Part shown: one piece after another, positions 49,193 through 59,481 of the stretch
How positions within the stretch are numbered: position 1 is the first letter of the stretch
Layout: every line of letters begins with the position of its first letter
DNA from: JAEZJZ01 sp050949055
Lineage (GTDB): Bacteria > Bacillota > UBA994 > UBA5500
Reading direction: 5' to 3'
Assembly: GCA_050949055.1 (NCBI GenBank)
Contig: JBMNFA010000007.1
Span: forward strand, 1 to 64,000
DNA length: 64,000 nucleotides
Notes under the pieces: generated by a model
The model's input: the letters and a program-made list of their open reading frames with translations, nothing else
Database searches by the model: none
What the model was told of the DNA's origin: nothing
Program-made: the position numbers and the translations under genes

Positions 49193-49290
49193 TCCTTTAT
49201 GGCCGCTTTTGTGTGAAGACTTCAGCGGCCAGTCGTCATACCATTAAGCTCAGGCGATCTGTGCCCAGAAGTGGGGAAGGGGGAAAGCGT

Positions 49291-49977
49291 ATGTATTGTC
49301 CTAGCTGTAGCCCCGTTTCGCCAGGAGCTGATGATGCCAACTCATCCTGTAGTCGATCCCCGATTGTTGTGTTTGAGGAGGCAGAAGCTCCCATCCAGCT
49401 GGGAGGGGGAAGTGTAGGGTTTTCCAGTCGGATCAACGAACCAGTCTTTGTAGGATATCGCGGCCACTCCAGTCGCGGGCCTGCGGCCTTTTCCCTCGTT
49501 CTGGCAGCCGCCGCCACGGTCGGCTTTGCCCTAGCCGGTTCACTTCCTGGTTCGCGCCTGCAGAATCCACAGGCTCTCTATCTGGGCCTATTCGTGGCAG
49601 GCATGCTGGTCATCCTCGGACTGGTTCAGCTTCGTAGTCACAACCGCCGCCAGACATGGGATGGCACGATAGTGGATAAGCGGGTCGAGTTTCGCCGACA
49701 GGTTGACCCGCAAACACAGCGGGAAACGAGCCTCTGCATCTACACAGTGGGCGTGATCAGCGACAGCGGCCAGCTGCACACCATGCGATTTGAGAACGAT
49801 GCCGCCCGCTATGGCTATTTTGCCCTGGGTGATCGCGTGCGCTATCATGGCGGCCTTGGCTCATACGAGAAATACGACAAATCCCAGGACAGGATCATCT
49901 TCTGCAACGTTTGTGGTGCGAGGGAGTTGATTTCCCAGGACTTTTGTTCCCGTTGTCGGTATCCGCTGCTCAAGTAG
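49291..49977 (+). CDS. Zinc-ribbon membrane protein of unknown function
   Basis: The 228-residue protein has a short CPSC motif at the N-terminus, two membrane helices (AAFSLVLAAAATVGFALAG and LYLGLFVAGMLVILGLVQL, about 70-118), and a beta-rich cytoplasmic domain. It ends in a zinc ribbon, CNVCGARELISQDFCSRC. I do not recognise the family. Both ends should lie on the same, probably cytoplasmic, side. ATG 49291 follows GGAAGGGGGAAAG. It lies 117 bases before the giant surface-protein gene on the same strand and might be co-transcribed. Confidence 0.75.
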   Translation: MYCPSCSPVSPGADDANSSCSRSPIVVFEEAEAPIQLGGGSVGFSSRINEPVFVGYRGHSSRGPAAFSLVLAAAATVGFALAGSLPGSRLQNPQALYLGLFVAGMLVILGLVQLRSHNRRQTWDGTIVDKRVEFRRQVDPQTQRETSLCIYTVGVISDSGQLHTMRFENDAARYGYFALGDRVRYHGGLGSYEKYDKSQDRIIFCNVCGARELISQDFCSRCRYPLLK

Positions 49978-50094
49978 CCTGTGAAGCATTAGAGCAGTCA
50001 AGTGCTATTTCCCAATAGGAGGTCGATGTATAGATCTACAGCAAGCGAGAAGAACGATGTGCTGGCAAGGATAGTAATCTGCGGAGGTGATGGC

Positions 50095-53000
50095 ATGAGA
50101 AGAAAAATGGGTGAGCGTTTAGTAGCTCTTTTGCTGGTCTTGACGATGCTGTTCCCTGGTGCGATTAGCGCAGCTGGGATCAATCGACTGCCTAGAGTGT
50201 CTGGGGAAGTGATGGTTGGAATGCTGGAGAAAAGTGACCTCCCCGAAAGGGAGGAATCTTTGGCTCCCTCTGGGGAGTTGCCGGCAGATCCGTCTGATCC
50301 CGATCAGGCGGCGGGCCAGGGGGATCAACAGGAACCTGAAGAGGATCCCGACTCTGACTTGGATGATCACCCGGTGGAGGGCTCAGAGGAAGAATCGGGA
50401 GCACCGGCAGCTGACCCACAGGATAGCGGGGAGAACCATGACCCAGATCCAGCTGGTGCTCTGCCGGATCAGCAACAATTGCTGGCAGAACAGCTGCTGG
50501 CGGAAATGGCGGCACTCCGCAGCGAAAGCAGCACAATCATCGTAAACGATATCGAAAAATACTGGCACGTCGATCAAGTGCTGCCTTTCAACGCGTATCA
50601 GGAAGTAACAGCCTATCTCGGTGAATCGTTGGGCGGCTTGGAAGCGCTGATCAGGATGGAAGACGCCAGTGGCCAAGTGGTTGGGCAGAGCGACACGAAG
50701 ATCAGCGGGCTCTACTACGGCGATATTACCGCCTCTTGGGCTGCGCCAGCCGGGTTGGAGCTAGGAGACCACACCTTGCGAGCGGTGGTCGATGGCGCAG
50801 TCTTCCCTGGTTGGCACCGCGAACTAGAGGTTACTGACAAGCTATTGGTGGTGGGTAGCTTCTGGCGGGGAGTGGCCAGGGACGCTTGGGTTGCAGGCGA
50901 CGCGGCAGTGTTGATTGAAGTGACCGTATTTGGAGCAGAGGATCCTGATGAGCTTAGTCTCACTCTGACGCACCCTGTTGATGGGGTTCCAGTCTTCAGG
51001 CAGGCATCAGGTGAATGGGTGGGCAAGACTGCCTACGGGGCGTCCCGCTTTCTGTACCGCCTGGAGGCTGTGGACGGCTATCTGGCCGAGCCATCGGAGG
51101 TGCTTTATGATCTGGTGATCGAATCAGCTAATCAGGAGCCTCTGCTGACTAAGGCATATCAAGTGTGGACTGACTACAGTGGTAGAAAAATGTGGGCGAT
51201 AGAAGTATTGGACGCGGCTACCGCCCATCTCAGCGTTGACTTGCAGAACGCTTCGGCCGGGGAGTATACGGCAAGGTTGGAGGCAAGGGACGACGATTAC
51301 AACTGGCAGCTGCTTGATGAGCAAGTTGCATATTATTCTGGTTCCGGCAGGTTGGAACTGCAGTTTACTGACCAGGGCCAACCACTCTGTTTGACTGGAG
51401 ACTATTGTCTGACTCTGACTAAGGATGCAGTTGATCATCAGGAGTGGTTCTGGATTGACAACCGCCCTGGGGCTTTGCCTGAGCGCTATGAAGCGGCAGT
51501 CCTGACTGACATCAGCACTGCCTCTCTTCAGGCCGGGCAGACAGTTGAGGTCAGCGGTCACGTCGCCAATCTGGGCTCTGGCCTGGTACAGTTGGAGTTG
51601 GTGGAGGTGGACCGGTGGGGCCGCATGCAGCGGGTGCCCGGCCTGCAGCCTGTACCGATGATGGCGAGCGTGGCCTATCACCGGCTGGCCTACCGGTTTA
51701 TCAACTACTATCAGGCGCAGGGCAGCTTTCCAGTCCCCGCAGATCTATCTGAGGACCAGGATTATCGCTGGTTGATTACTTGCGACAATCTAGTTGGCGA
51801 GAGTCGGGGCTTGCTCTCACCTGTCTCGATGCGCAAGGACGAGACCTCCGCTCCTGCAGTCTCGGAAATGACAGTCGTCGGCGCACCAGTGAGCAGTGCT
51901 GAACAAGGGGGAGGACACCACGGTCCGCCGCAGCAGACATCTATTGTCGGTCTGGATACGGCGTCTTTCCTGGTAGGATTGTACCAGCCACAGGGTATCG
52001 TCGATCCAAGTCTGGTGACCGTCTCCCTGCGAGATGTCAATGGTCACCAGGTCGGCAGTTCGGTTGCCGGTTCTTGGACCCAATCATCAGACCAAATCAC
52101 TCTCCGGCTGAACACAGAGGGTTCTCTGCAGTCGGGGGATTATCAGCTGAGCGCCGCATACGACGGGGTTCAGTTTGCTCATGCGTCTGTTCAGGTGGTG
52201 GAGCAGGCGCTGTTGGAGGGCGATTGGTTCTATCAACTTGATGGGTTGCGCTGCTTTGCCAGTGGCAGCAGTTTCACCCTCAGTTTTGCCGCCGGGATCA
52301 ACATCGATCCGACAGACTTGGGCATCACCCTGCGGCCGGCCGACGGCGGCGATGTGGTAGAACTGGCGACCGCCCTCAGCCGAGACGGCCTGCGGTTGAA
52401 CGTCGAATGCGATTCGCCTGTCCCCTTGATCGGGGTCTATCAGCTGGAGCTGAGCTACGCCGGCCAGCCGGCGCAGACACTTGACTATTTTGGAATAGTT
52501 GATATCTTGCCACTGGCAGTCTGCTTTACTCCCTCGGCCCGAGTCCATCAGGTGTTCACCGAGGATGGACAATATGTCTTTCGGGGCAGCGGATTCACAG
52601 CCGGCAGCACCTACACTGCAATGTTCTATCGTGCTGGTGACCCCTTGGAGCGCTTGGACGAAGCAGTGCCGTTGACTAGGCGAAGCGACAGCGAGCTGAT
52701 CCTGGATGCGGCAGACCTTCCTACCGGCTGGAAGGGGAAGAGCCAGGTGATGGTCTGCGACGACGACGGCACCCCTTTGCCTGCGTCTCAGGAGTTGACG
52801 GTGATCTTGCAGCCCTCGGAGCTGCCGGTGATCGACCCGGTGGTGATCGTCAACGGTGGTGCTGCCTTTACCTTTGCACCGCAAGTGACGGTTGTTGTAT
52901 CGCCCGGCACTTATAGTGAGATGCGCTATGCGGGCAGCCAAGGAGCGTTGGCTACCGTCAGTTATCAGCCGATAGTGGGTAGCTTCGACTGGCAGCTGGG

Positions 53001-56000
53001 TGAAGAGTATGGCTCAAAAAGCCTTTACATGCAGTTTAGGGACTCCAGCGGGCGGGAGAAATTGCTCACCGTCAGCATAGAGTATCTCAGCGCTGAGCTG
53101 CCTGAGCCGACTGGCTATGGGCTAAGCGCGGACTTGGTCTGCGACGGGCAGCCGCTGACCATCTGGGTGAAGAGCAGCCAGCCGGTGCAAGCAAAGGCCA
53201 GGCTGCTGGATGCAGCGGGCAATCTCCTGGGTAGCGAGCTGACCCTGGCCCGTACAGGCCTGGAGTATGGCATCAGCACCTATTCGCGCACGCTGACCAT
53301 CGCAGCTGACCAACACAAACATGTAGCGTCGGTGGCGTTGTCTCTGGAGGAAACGGCTACCAGTCGTACCTGGGAGCAATCTTTGAAGCTTGGGTATGAG
53401 TCCCAGCTGTTCATCGCCCAAAGACAGACCGAGATTCAGCGGGTCTATAGCCTATTCAGTTCGTATGCCAAGCAGGCTCCGATCAGTTACCACTTCGTCG
53501 GTTCGCCTGGCAAAGAAGCTGTGGCCATATTGACTTACGGCACTGCAGAGGCTGCTGAGCATCTGACTGTCATCATCCCGCTCGCGGAAACCGAGTTAGG
53601 CTCAGGTGTGTATGAAGGTCAGGCCGATCTACCCACCGGGGCCACCTCCCTGACGAGGGTAGATTACCAGCTGACCAGCGACTTGCAGAGCAGGAGCGTT
53701 ACCGAGCATCTTGGCCTGCCGGTGGCAGCGTCGCTGCAGTTTATTGAATTGCCCAGCGTAGGAGATTACCATGGAATGTCGCTTACCCTGAAGCCCGCCG
53801 GAGGATGGTTAAGTTATCAGGCGGAGCTCTCGGGGCACGATACCATGCTATTTAGCGATATCCCCGCCGGGAGCTACAGCTACTCGTTGAGCGACGGGCA
53901 GAGAGTCTATGCTAGAGGCGACGTGCAGCTGACAGCCGGGGGAACTGCCACGGCCTCTCTGGCGCAGGCGCTGCTGCCAGCGCGCCTAACCATCAATGTG
54001 GATGCTAGCGAGGTCACCGGATATGTGCTCTGTGAAATCAGCTCTGGGAATAACAGCTGGAACGCTTATCTGCCTCTCGGTCAGACCATCACGGGCCTGG
54101 CTGTTGGCGATCAGGTGACCTATGAGGTGCAGATCAGCCATCCGGCTGACCTCACTTATCGCAGGCCCGCGAAATCCGCCCCGTTTACTATCGATGAGGC
54201 AAATGAGACGATCACTCACGAGCTGGAACCGATAGCCCGGGTGGACATCAACGGGCGGGTGCTAGATGAGTTGTATCAGGGCGCGGGCAAGGAAAAATCG
54301 GTAGCCGGGGTGACTGTCTATCTGCGGCAGGAGCTCAATAACGGCGGCACCCGTGTCTACAACAATCAGAGCGTAACCACTGACACAGAAGGACGATTTA
54401 CACTCTCAGTTTTCAGTGACGTGGGGGGCACCCTAATGGTCAGCAAGCGGAACTTTCAGAGTATCGAGCGCGTGCTGACCGCCCCCGAGCTGCAGGGCGA
54501 GCTGGCTGATCTACAGCTGCGTTACTTGAACACAGGTTATCTCACCCTTGATTTGGAAGTGGCAGCGGCGGTGCCAGAGGGAGAAGAACAGAAGTTCATG
54601 TCGGCGTTCGATGAATTGGCTTACATCATCGCAGTCTGTCGCGCCGATGGCAGTCCCGTTAATGGCTTCTACAACCATAACGAACATAAATTCCGTTTCG
54701 ATAGCAACCATGGCTTGCAGGCTGGCGACACTCTGACGGCAACGGTGTGGGCTGGTAACGGACTGCAGCTGGTTGAGCGGGAATTCGCCGTGCAGCTGGA
54801 TGCACACCTTTCTGCCGATATCGCCGCGCAAGCCGTAGCTCCCGGGGAGATTCAGGGGACGGCGAAAAACGCAGATGTTCACCCCGTATATACGCTGCTT
54901 TTTGACGCGACTAGTCGGTATCGGTTGCAGATGTATTCCGGCAGCGCCTTTTCCACCCGTGATGCCAGGCTTGCCCCGGGCGAATACACGTTGGTCTTCC
55001 TCAGCGGCGACGATTTGCAGCGAGTGCAGCGCCTGACCCGTTTGCAGCAGTTGGAGGATTTGCGCCTGACCGAGGGAGAGCACTACGCCATGCGCCGAGT
55101 CACGCTGGCACAAGGCTCTTTGGTTGAGTTGGAAGAGGTCGAAGTCCCAACAGTAACTGACGATGATTTGGGCTACTTGGCCGGTCAGGGAACGGGAATT
55201 GCCGTGAAGGCCAAGACACTGACTGACCCCCGCAAACCGAGAGGTACAGTAACGCTGCGTTATACCTTGCCAGAGAGGCTGCAGCAGTTGGGCTTTGCAG
55301 TGGATGCAGTTGAGGTAAGGCTGCTTGAAGGTGAAGGCCAGGTGGTAAACTATGACTACTATCTGAACGGTCTCAAGGGTAGCACAAATTCCGATTTCTA
55401 TATTTTGGCCTATGTAGAGGAAGCTGACAGCGGCTCGGGTGTGCTACAGTTTGAACTTGAGCTGCAAGGATTGAGTCAATCAAATGTCACCGCCAACGCC
55501 ATTGTCACACGAGCGGGTGGGGGGCAGGTCTTGGAGACTATTTACCAAGGCCCGGTCGATCTGCCACTGTTGACTATCGTTTGCCCCGAGGAGGTGCTGG
55601 TTGGCTCTGGCACGCAAGTCGAGGTGCGTGGGGTTGGTTACATCGGCGAAACGGTCGAGATTTACGATAATGACACCCTGGTAGGAGAGGCGATCACCGA
55701 CCAGCGGGGACGCTGGCAGACGCTGGTCAGCTTGACTGAACCTGACCAGCCAGGCACCCATCGTCTGCAGGTCCGTATGCAGGCGGAGGGACAATCGCTC
55801 TCAGCCGTAGCCTATACCCAGGTGCTACCGGCTGATTCAGTACGGGTAGAGGATGTAGGAATATGGCAGAGCGCGTTCAGCATGCGACCAGACTTTGGGG
55901 CCAATCCCGTTGCCACTGCACTGTCGTTCAACCCATCCTCCCCGGTGTATGCGACCTTCAAGTTGGTCAATGCGGCTCCGGAGGACGTGGCCCATGCCGG

Positions 56001-59000
56001 TCTGGTCAATGAGTATCGTGGCACCACCACCCTCTATCCAGCCCAGTATCAGGAAAGCGGTCCCTATGCCGGATACTGGCTGGTAGATGCAGCGCTGATT
56101 CAGTGTCCGGGAGTGTTCTACATCAGCTATGGCCTCAAGGTTAAGAGCGATCCGCTGGAGGAAGCTCAGGCGGTGGCACGGATGACTGGCACTAAGGTGA
56201 TCGACATCACCGACCTGCCCGATCAGCCGGAGTTGGATGTGAACACGCTGCCAGAACCCATGCGGCAGGCCTTTGCTGGCAGCAATGACTTGTCAGGGTT
56301 GATAGACCCAGAAGCTCCTTATCTCAATGGAGCAGATGGCGGTGACATTGCCGCGAAAATCGACTTGGGCGAAGGATGCTACCTGTCTCTCAGCGGCAGC
56401 TCAAGCCCCTATTCCGGTGAGATTCCTGAAGGGTATATCCGCATCGATACCCTGCAAGGTCCTTACTGGACCAAAGCACCGGAAGTGACCGAGGATGAGG
56501 CTAACATAACGGTTAAGTATAAAGCCTACTTCTCACAGCAGCTATGGCAGGCATTGTCCGGTGAGAGCAGGCCAGCGGGCAGGATGCTGCTGGAGAGTCA
56601 GTCGGTAGACGGGGTGCAAGTGCTGGAGTATACTTCCACCGCGGGTGGGCTTGCCGGCGACCTCTATGAGCTGAAATACGGGGCCGACAAGCTGGGCAAG
56701 TGGGGGACCCGTCTGAATGTGCTGGGTGGAGTATCTCTGGCGGCCAGCGCCTTGCTGGGCGAAATGGGGCTCGACCCGGCGCAGCTGAAGGCAGCGGCCA
56801 ACCTGATCACAGCGCCCGAGCTCAGTGATGAGCGCGAGTTGATTCTCGGATTCATCGACGAATACCAAAACGCGACCAGGAAAAGTCATTACATCAATAC
56901 CTTCATCGGCGGGGTAGGTTACGTGGCTTCCTTCGCTGGTCCGTTAGGCAAAGGTCTCAGTTACGTGACCACCGTCGGAGGCAGCATCTATTCCAGCTCC
57001 ATCGGCTCTGAGTATGAATCCTGGGGACACTCTCTGATCAGCATGATTCGCAGCGCCTTGGAGAAACAAGAACGCCTGTTGACCAAGAAGAAAAAGCTGA
57101 ATGAAGAGAACTGGAAGATCGATCCTAGCGGTTACGTCTTCGAGGCTACCGAGGAAAACCGCATTCAGGATGTAACGGCGACTGTTCTGGTCAAGGACGG
57201 TGATGCTTTCCGCATTTGGTGGGAGGCGGAGGATTGGGCCGAGACCAACCCGCAGCAGACCGACGAGCAAGGCAAGTATGGCTGGGACGTTCCGGAAGGC
57301 GAATGGAAGGTGCGCTTTGAGAGCGCCGATTATTGGACTTACGAGACCAAGCCGATGCAGGTGCCACCTCTGCACGATCAGGTGAACATCGGCCTCTTGG
57401 CCAAAGGGGCACCGCAGGTAACAGGTGTGGTAATTCATCCCGATGGGCTGGTACTAAGCTTTGACCGCTACATGCTGCCCGGCTCATTAACCGGCAACGT
57501 GCTGATCAGCGACAGCGACGGCAAGCCGATTGCGGTGAAGGAAATTGTGCCTGTCAATGCAGTGGAGAACACCGGCTATACCGGCGAAGGTGACTACTCT
57601 GATCTGCTCATCGAGGCAGAGCAGTTTGCTAAACAGTTCAAGGTCATCCCCGACACGCCGATGGGCGGGTTTGCGCAGTATCTTGACGACGGCGAGACAG
57701 CAGTCACCTACTCCGTGCGCCTGCTGCCGGGTATCTCGAGCTATGCTCAGGTACCGCTTCAGGAGGCCTACGAGAACAACGCGCTTCCGGTTACAGAGCG
57801 GGCAGCCATTGCCATCACCGTGCGTGCCATAGCCCAGAGCAAGTTCTATGGCGAGGATGACCCCGAGCTGAGCTACGAGATTGCCTCCGGAGCACTTGAT
57901 CCCGGCGACCAGCTGAGCGGTCAACTGGAGCGAGAACTGGGAGAGAGCGCTGGCAGCTACCAGATTATGCAAGGCACTCTCTCCGGTGGCGACAAATACG
58001 ACATTGCCTTTGAAACGGGACTCTTCACCATCAACCGCCGCCCGCTTACCGTGACCGCAGATGCCAAGCAGAAATATGCAGGCAGCGCTGACCCAGCATT
58101 GACCTGGCGCGTCAGCAGCGGCAGCCTGGTGGCTGGTGACAGCCTCTCCGGCAGGTTGGAAAGGGAACCCGGAGAAAGCATCGGCACGTATGCCATTTGG
58201 CAGGGTACGCTTGCTGCCGACAGCAACTATCTGCTGACCTTTGTGCCGGCCACCCTGACCATAGTGGCCAGACCGGTTACTCCTCCTGGCGACAATGGTG
58301 GCGGAGGAACTACCACGCCTGAGGAGCCAGAGACACCAACAGAGCCAGAGGTTCCTGAAAACACGGTGCAATTGCCGCTAGTGGGCGAACAGCAAACTGA
58401 TGACCAGGGAAATGTGACCGGTTACACTTACACCACACCGCAGACACTGGCTGCGGATATCAGTGAGGCGCAAGGCGGGGGAGCTACGCAGTTTGATCTC
58501 TATCTTGACGCCGATGACGAAACCGAACCCACAGTTCCCCGCAGTCTGACCATTGCCAGCGATGCGTTGCAGGCAGCAGCTGGGACCGGCTTCTCACTCA
58601 GCATTAGCAGCAGAGTTGGCAGCGTCACCCTACCTCAGGCCTTGCTTATGGCATTGGCTGCAGAGGGTCAGCCGCTTGCTCTGACTATCTATAGAGCAGC
58701 AAGCAGCGGCAGCCTGCCGGCTGGCGCCAGCGCTCTCGATCATCCGCTGGCGGTGGAAACCGCCTTGCGTGGCCAAACAAGGGTCGAAATTCCGTTGCAG
58801 CTGGCGCTGCCTGAGGACGAGGTAGCCAGGGCTGATTACCTGCGCAGCTTGGCCATCTATGCCGTGCACAGCGACAGCCGGGAGTTGATCCACGACCTGG
58901 CCTTTAGCATCGATGAGACCGTCTCCCCGGCGATGCTTACCTCTATCAGTTTCCAGGTCGACGAGTTCAGCACATTCACTCCAGTTAAATTCGTCAGTGA

Positions 59001-59376
59001 ACCTTTGACCACTGTGGTGGGCACGCCTGGTTACAGTATTGGCGGAGTGAGCAGGGAGATGCCGGCCTGCTTCTACCAGGGAAGTGATACCTTCATGCCG
59101 TTACGTATGCTGGAGGAATACGGTGTCAGCCTCGGGTGGGACGGTGCGACTAAAACGGTGACCGTCGCTTACCGGGGCAAGACAATAGTCCTGGTTGTTG
59201 ATTCTACCACTGCCGTGATCAACTGGGAAGAGCAGGCGATTATCGGGGCCAGCGGTCGGTTGCTGTCGCCGGTAATAGTAGGTGGTCGCGCCATGTTGCC
59301 GCTGCGTTTCGTCTCCGAAGTGCTCGGCTTTCAGGTCCACTGGGACCCCAGCCACTTGATCACCATCCGTCCGTAG
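50095..59376 (+). CDS. Giant secreted multidomain surface protein (3093 aa)
   Basis: This is the largest gene of the window. Approximate residues: signal peptide 1-28 (VALLLVLTMLFPGAISA); acidic Asp/Glu/Pro linker 44-142; many beta-sandwich units to ~1380; a carboxypeptidase-regulatory-like domain 1381-1468 (VDINGRVLDELYQG...TDTEGRFTLSV); an Ig-like domain 1824-1908. A Gly/Ala-rich hydrophobic helical segment spans 2202-2305, followed by an IDPSGYVFEATEENRIQDV module (2341-2440) seen in other Firmicutes surface proteins. Then come two MBG-type repeats 2575-2720, a Pro/Glu linker 2726-2755, and a stalk domain 2975-3093 (MPLRMLEEYGVSLGWD, LPLRFVSEVLGFQVHWD). ATG 50095 follows GGAGGTG at 6 bases and places the signal peptide correctly. 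No SLH or LPxTG anchor is present. Adhesin, scaffold or polymer-binding roles are all possible. Confidence 0.88.
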   Translation: MRRKMGERLVALLLVLTMLFPGAISAAGINRLPRVSGEVMVGMLEKSDLPEREESLAPSGELPADPSDPDQAAGQGDQQEPEEDPDSDLDDHPVEGSEEESGAPAADPQDSGENHDPDPAGALPDQQQLLAEQLLAEMAALRSESSTIIVNDIEKYWHVDQVLPFNAYQEVTAYLGESLGGLEALIRMEDASGQVVGQSDTKISGLYYGDITASWAAPAGLELGDHTLRAVVDGAVFPGWHRELEVTDKLLVVGSFWRGVARDAWVAGDAAVLIEVTVFGAEDPDELSLTLTHPVDGVPVFRQASGEWVGKTAYGASRFLYRLEAVDGYLAEPSEVLYDLVIESANQEPLLTKAYQVWTDYSGRKMWAIEVLDAATAHLSVDLQNASAGEYTARLEARDDDYNWQLLDEQVAYYSGSGRLELQFTDQGQPLCLTGDYCLTLTKDAVDHQEWFWIDNRPGALPERYEAAVLTDISTASLQAGQTVEVSGHVANLGSGLVQLELVEVDRWGRMQRVPGLQPVPMMASVAYHRLAYRFINYYQAQGSFPVPADLSEDQDYRWLITCDNLVGESRGLLSPVSMRKDETSAPAVSEMTVVGAPVSSAEQGGGHHGPPQQTSIVGLDTASFLVGLYQPQGIVDPSLVTVSLRDVNGHQVGSSVAGSWTQSSDQITLRLNTEGSLQSGDYQLSAAYDGVQFAHASVQVVEQALLEGDWFYQLDGLRCFASGSSFTLSFAAGINIDPTDLGITLRPADGGDVVELATALSRDGLRLNVECDSPVPLIGVYQLELSYAGQPAQTLDYFGIVDILPLAVCFTPSARVHQVFTEDGQYVFRGSGFTAGSTYTAMFYRAGDPLERLDEAVPLTRRSDSELILDAADLPTGWKGKSQVMVCDDDGTPLPASQELTVILQPSELPVIDPVVIVNGGAAFTFAPQVTVVVSPGTYSEMRYAGSQGALATVSYQPIVGSFDWQLGEEYGSKSLYMQFRDSSGREKLLTVSIEYLSAELPEPTGYGLSADLVCDGQPLTIWVKSSQPVQAKARLLDAAGNLLGSELTLARTGLEYGISTYSRTLTIAADQHKHVASVALSLEETATSRTWEQSLKLGYESQLFIAQRQTEIQRVYSLFSSYAKQAPISYHFVGSPGKEAVAILTYGTAEAAEHLTVIIPLAETELGSGVYEGQADLPTGATSLTRVDYQLTSDLQSRSVTEHLGLPVAASLQFIELPSVGDYHGMSLTLKPAGGWLSYQAELSGHDTMLFSDIPAGSYSYSLSDGQRVYARGDVQLTAGGTATASLAQALLPARLTINVDASEVTGYVLCEISSGNNSWNAYLPLGQTITGLAVGDQVTYEVQISHPADLTYRRPAKSAPFTIDEANETITHELEPIARVDINGRVLDELYQGAGKEKSVAGVTVYLRQELNNGGTRVYNNQSVTTDTEGRFTLSVFSDVGGTLMVSKRNFQSIERVLTAPELQGELADLQLRYLNTGYLTLDLEVAAAVPEGEEQKFMSAFDELAYIIAVCRADGSPVNGFYNHNEHKFRFDSNHGLQAGDTLTATVWAGNGLQLVEREFAVQLDAHLSADIAAQAVAPGEIQGTAKNADVHPVYTLLFDATSRYRLQMYSGSAFSTRDARLAPGEYTLVFLSGDDLQRVQRLTRLQQLEDLRLTEGEHYAMRRVTLAQGSLVELEEVEVPTVTDDDLGYLAGQGTGIAVKAKTLTDPRKPRGTVTLRYTLPERLQQLGFAVDAVEVRLLEGEGQVVNYDYYLNGLKGSTNSDFYILAYVEEADSGSGVLQFELELQGLSQSNVTANAIVTRAGGGQVLETIYQGPVDLPLLTIVCPEEVLVGSGTQVEVRGVGYIGETVEIYDNDTLVGEAITDQRGRWQTLVSLTEPDQPGTHRLQVRMQAEGQSLSAVAYTQVLPADSVRVEDVGIWQSAFSMRPDFGANPVATALSFNPSSPVYATFKLVNAAPEDVAHAGLVNEYRGTTTLYPAQYQESGPYAGYWLVDAALIQCPGVFYISYGLKVKSDPLEEAQAVARMTGTKVIDITDLPDQPELDVNTLPEPMRQAFAGSNDLSGLIDPEAPYLNGADGGDIAAKIDLGEGCYLSLSGSSSPYSGEIPEGYIRIDTLQGPYWTKAPEVTEDEANITVKYKAYFSQQLWQALSGESRPAGRMLLESQSVDGVQVLEYTSTAGGLAGDLYELKYGADKLGKWGTRLNVLGGVSLAASALLGEMGLDPAQLKAAANLITAPELSDERELILGFIDEYQNATRKSHYINTFIGGVGYVASFAGPLGKGLSYVTTVGGSIYSSSIGSEYESWGHSLISMIRSALEKQERLLTKKKKLNEENWKIDPSGYVFEATEENRIQDVTATVLVKDGDAFRIWWEAEDWAETNPQQTDEQGKYGWDVPEGEWKVRFESADYWTYETKPMQVPPLHDQVNIGLLAKGAPQVTGVVIHPDGLVLSFDRYMLPGSLTGNVLISDSDGKPIAVKEIVPVNAVENTGYTGEGDYSDLLIEAEQFAKQFKVIPDTPMGGFAQYLDDGETAVTYSVRLLPGISSYAQVPLQEAYENNALPVTERAAIAITVRAIAQSKFYGEDDPELSYEIASGALDPGDQLSGQLERELGESAGSYQIMQGTLSGGDKYDIAFETGLFTINRRPLTVTADAKQKYAGSADPALTWRVSSGSLVAGDSLSGRLEREPGESIGTYAIWQGTLAADSNYLLTFVPATLTIVARPVTPPGDNGGGGTTTPEEPETPTEPEVPENTVQLPLVGEQQTDDQGNVTGYTYTTPQTLAADISEAQGGGATQFDLYLDADDETEPTVPRSLTIASDALQAAAGTGFSLSISSRVGSVTLPQALLMALAAEGQPLALTIYRAASSGSLPAGASALDHPLAVETALRGQTRVEIPLQLALPEDEVARADYLRSLAIYAVHSDSRELIHDLAFSIDETVSPAMLTSISFQVDEFSTFTPVKFVSEPLTTVVGTPGYSIGGVSREMPACFYQGSDTFMPLRMLEEYGVSLGWDGATKTVTVAYRGKTIVLVVDSTTAVINWEEQAIIGASGRLLSPVIVGGRAMLPLRFVSEVLGFQVHWDPSHLITIRP

Positions 59377-59443
59377 AGCAAGTTGGTTCTGGGGGACGGG
59401 TCACAAGAACCCACTCCCATATCAGGGTGCCAACGAAGAAGCA

Positions 59444-59480
59444 ACAAAACCGCCCCCAGGTTGGAGGGCGGTTTTGTTTC
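59444..59480. terminator. Bidirectional terminator between giant gene and cysteine hydrolase
   Basis: ACAAAACCGCCC and GGGCGGTTTTGT (59444-59477) form a strong stem with A and T tracts on both sides, serving both convergent genes. Confidence 0.9.
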
Positions 59481-59481
59481 G

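Noticed and set aside
50026..50094. Earlier in-frame ATG of the giant gene with AGGAGGT just before it
   Set aside because: The Shine-Dalgarno is only 2 bases from that ATG, and the extra residues would bury the signal peptide; ATG 50095 is better on both counts.
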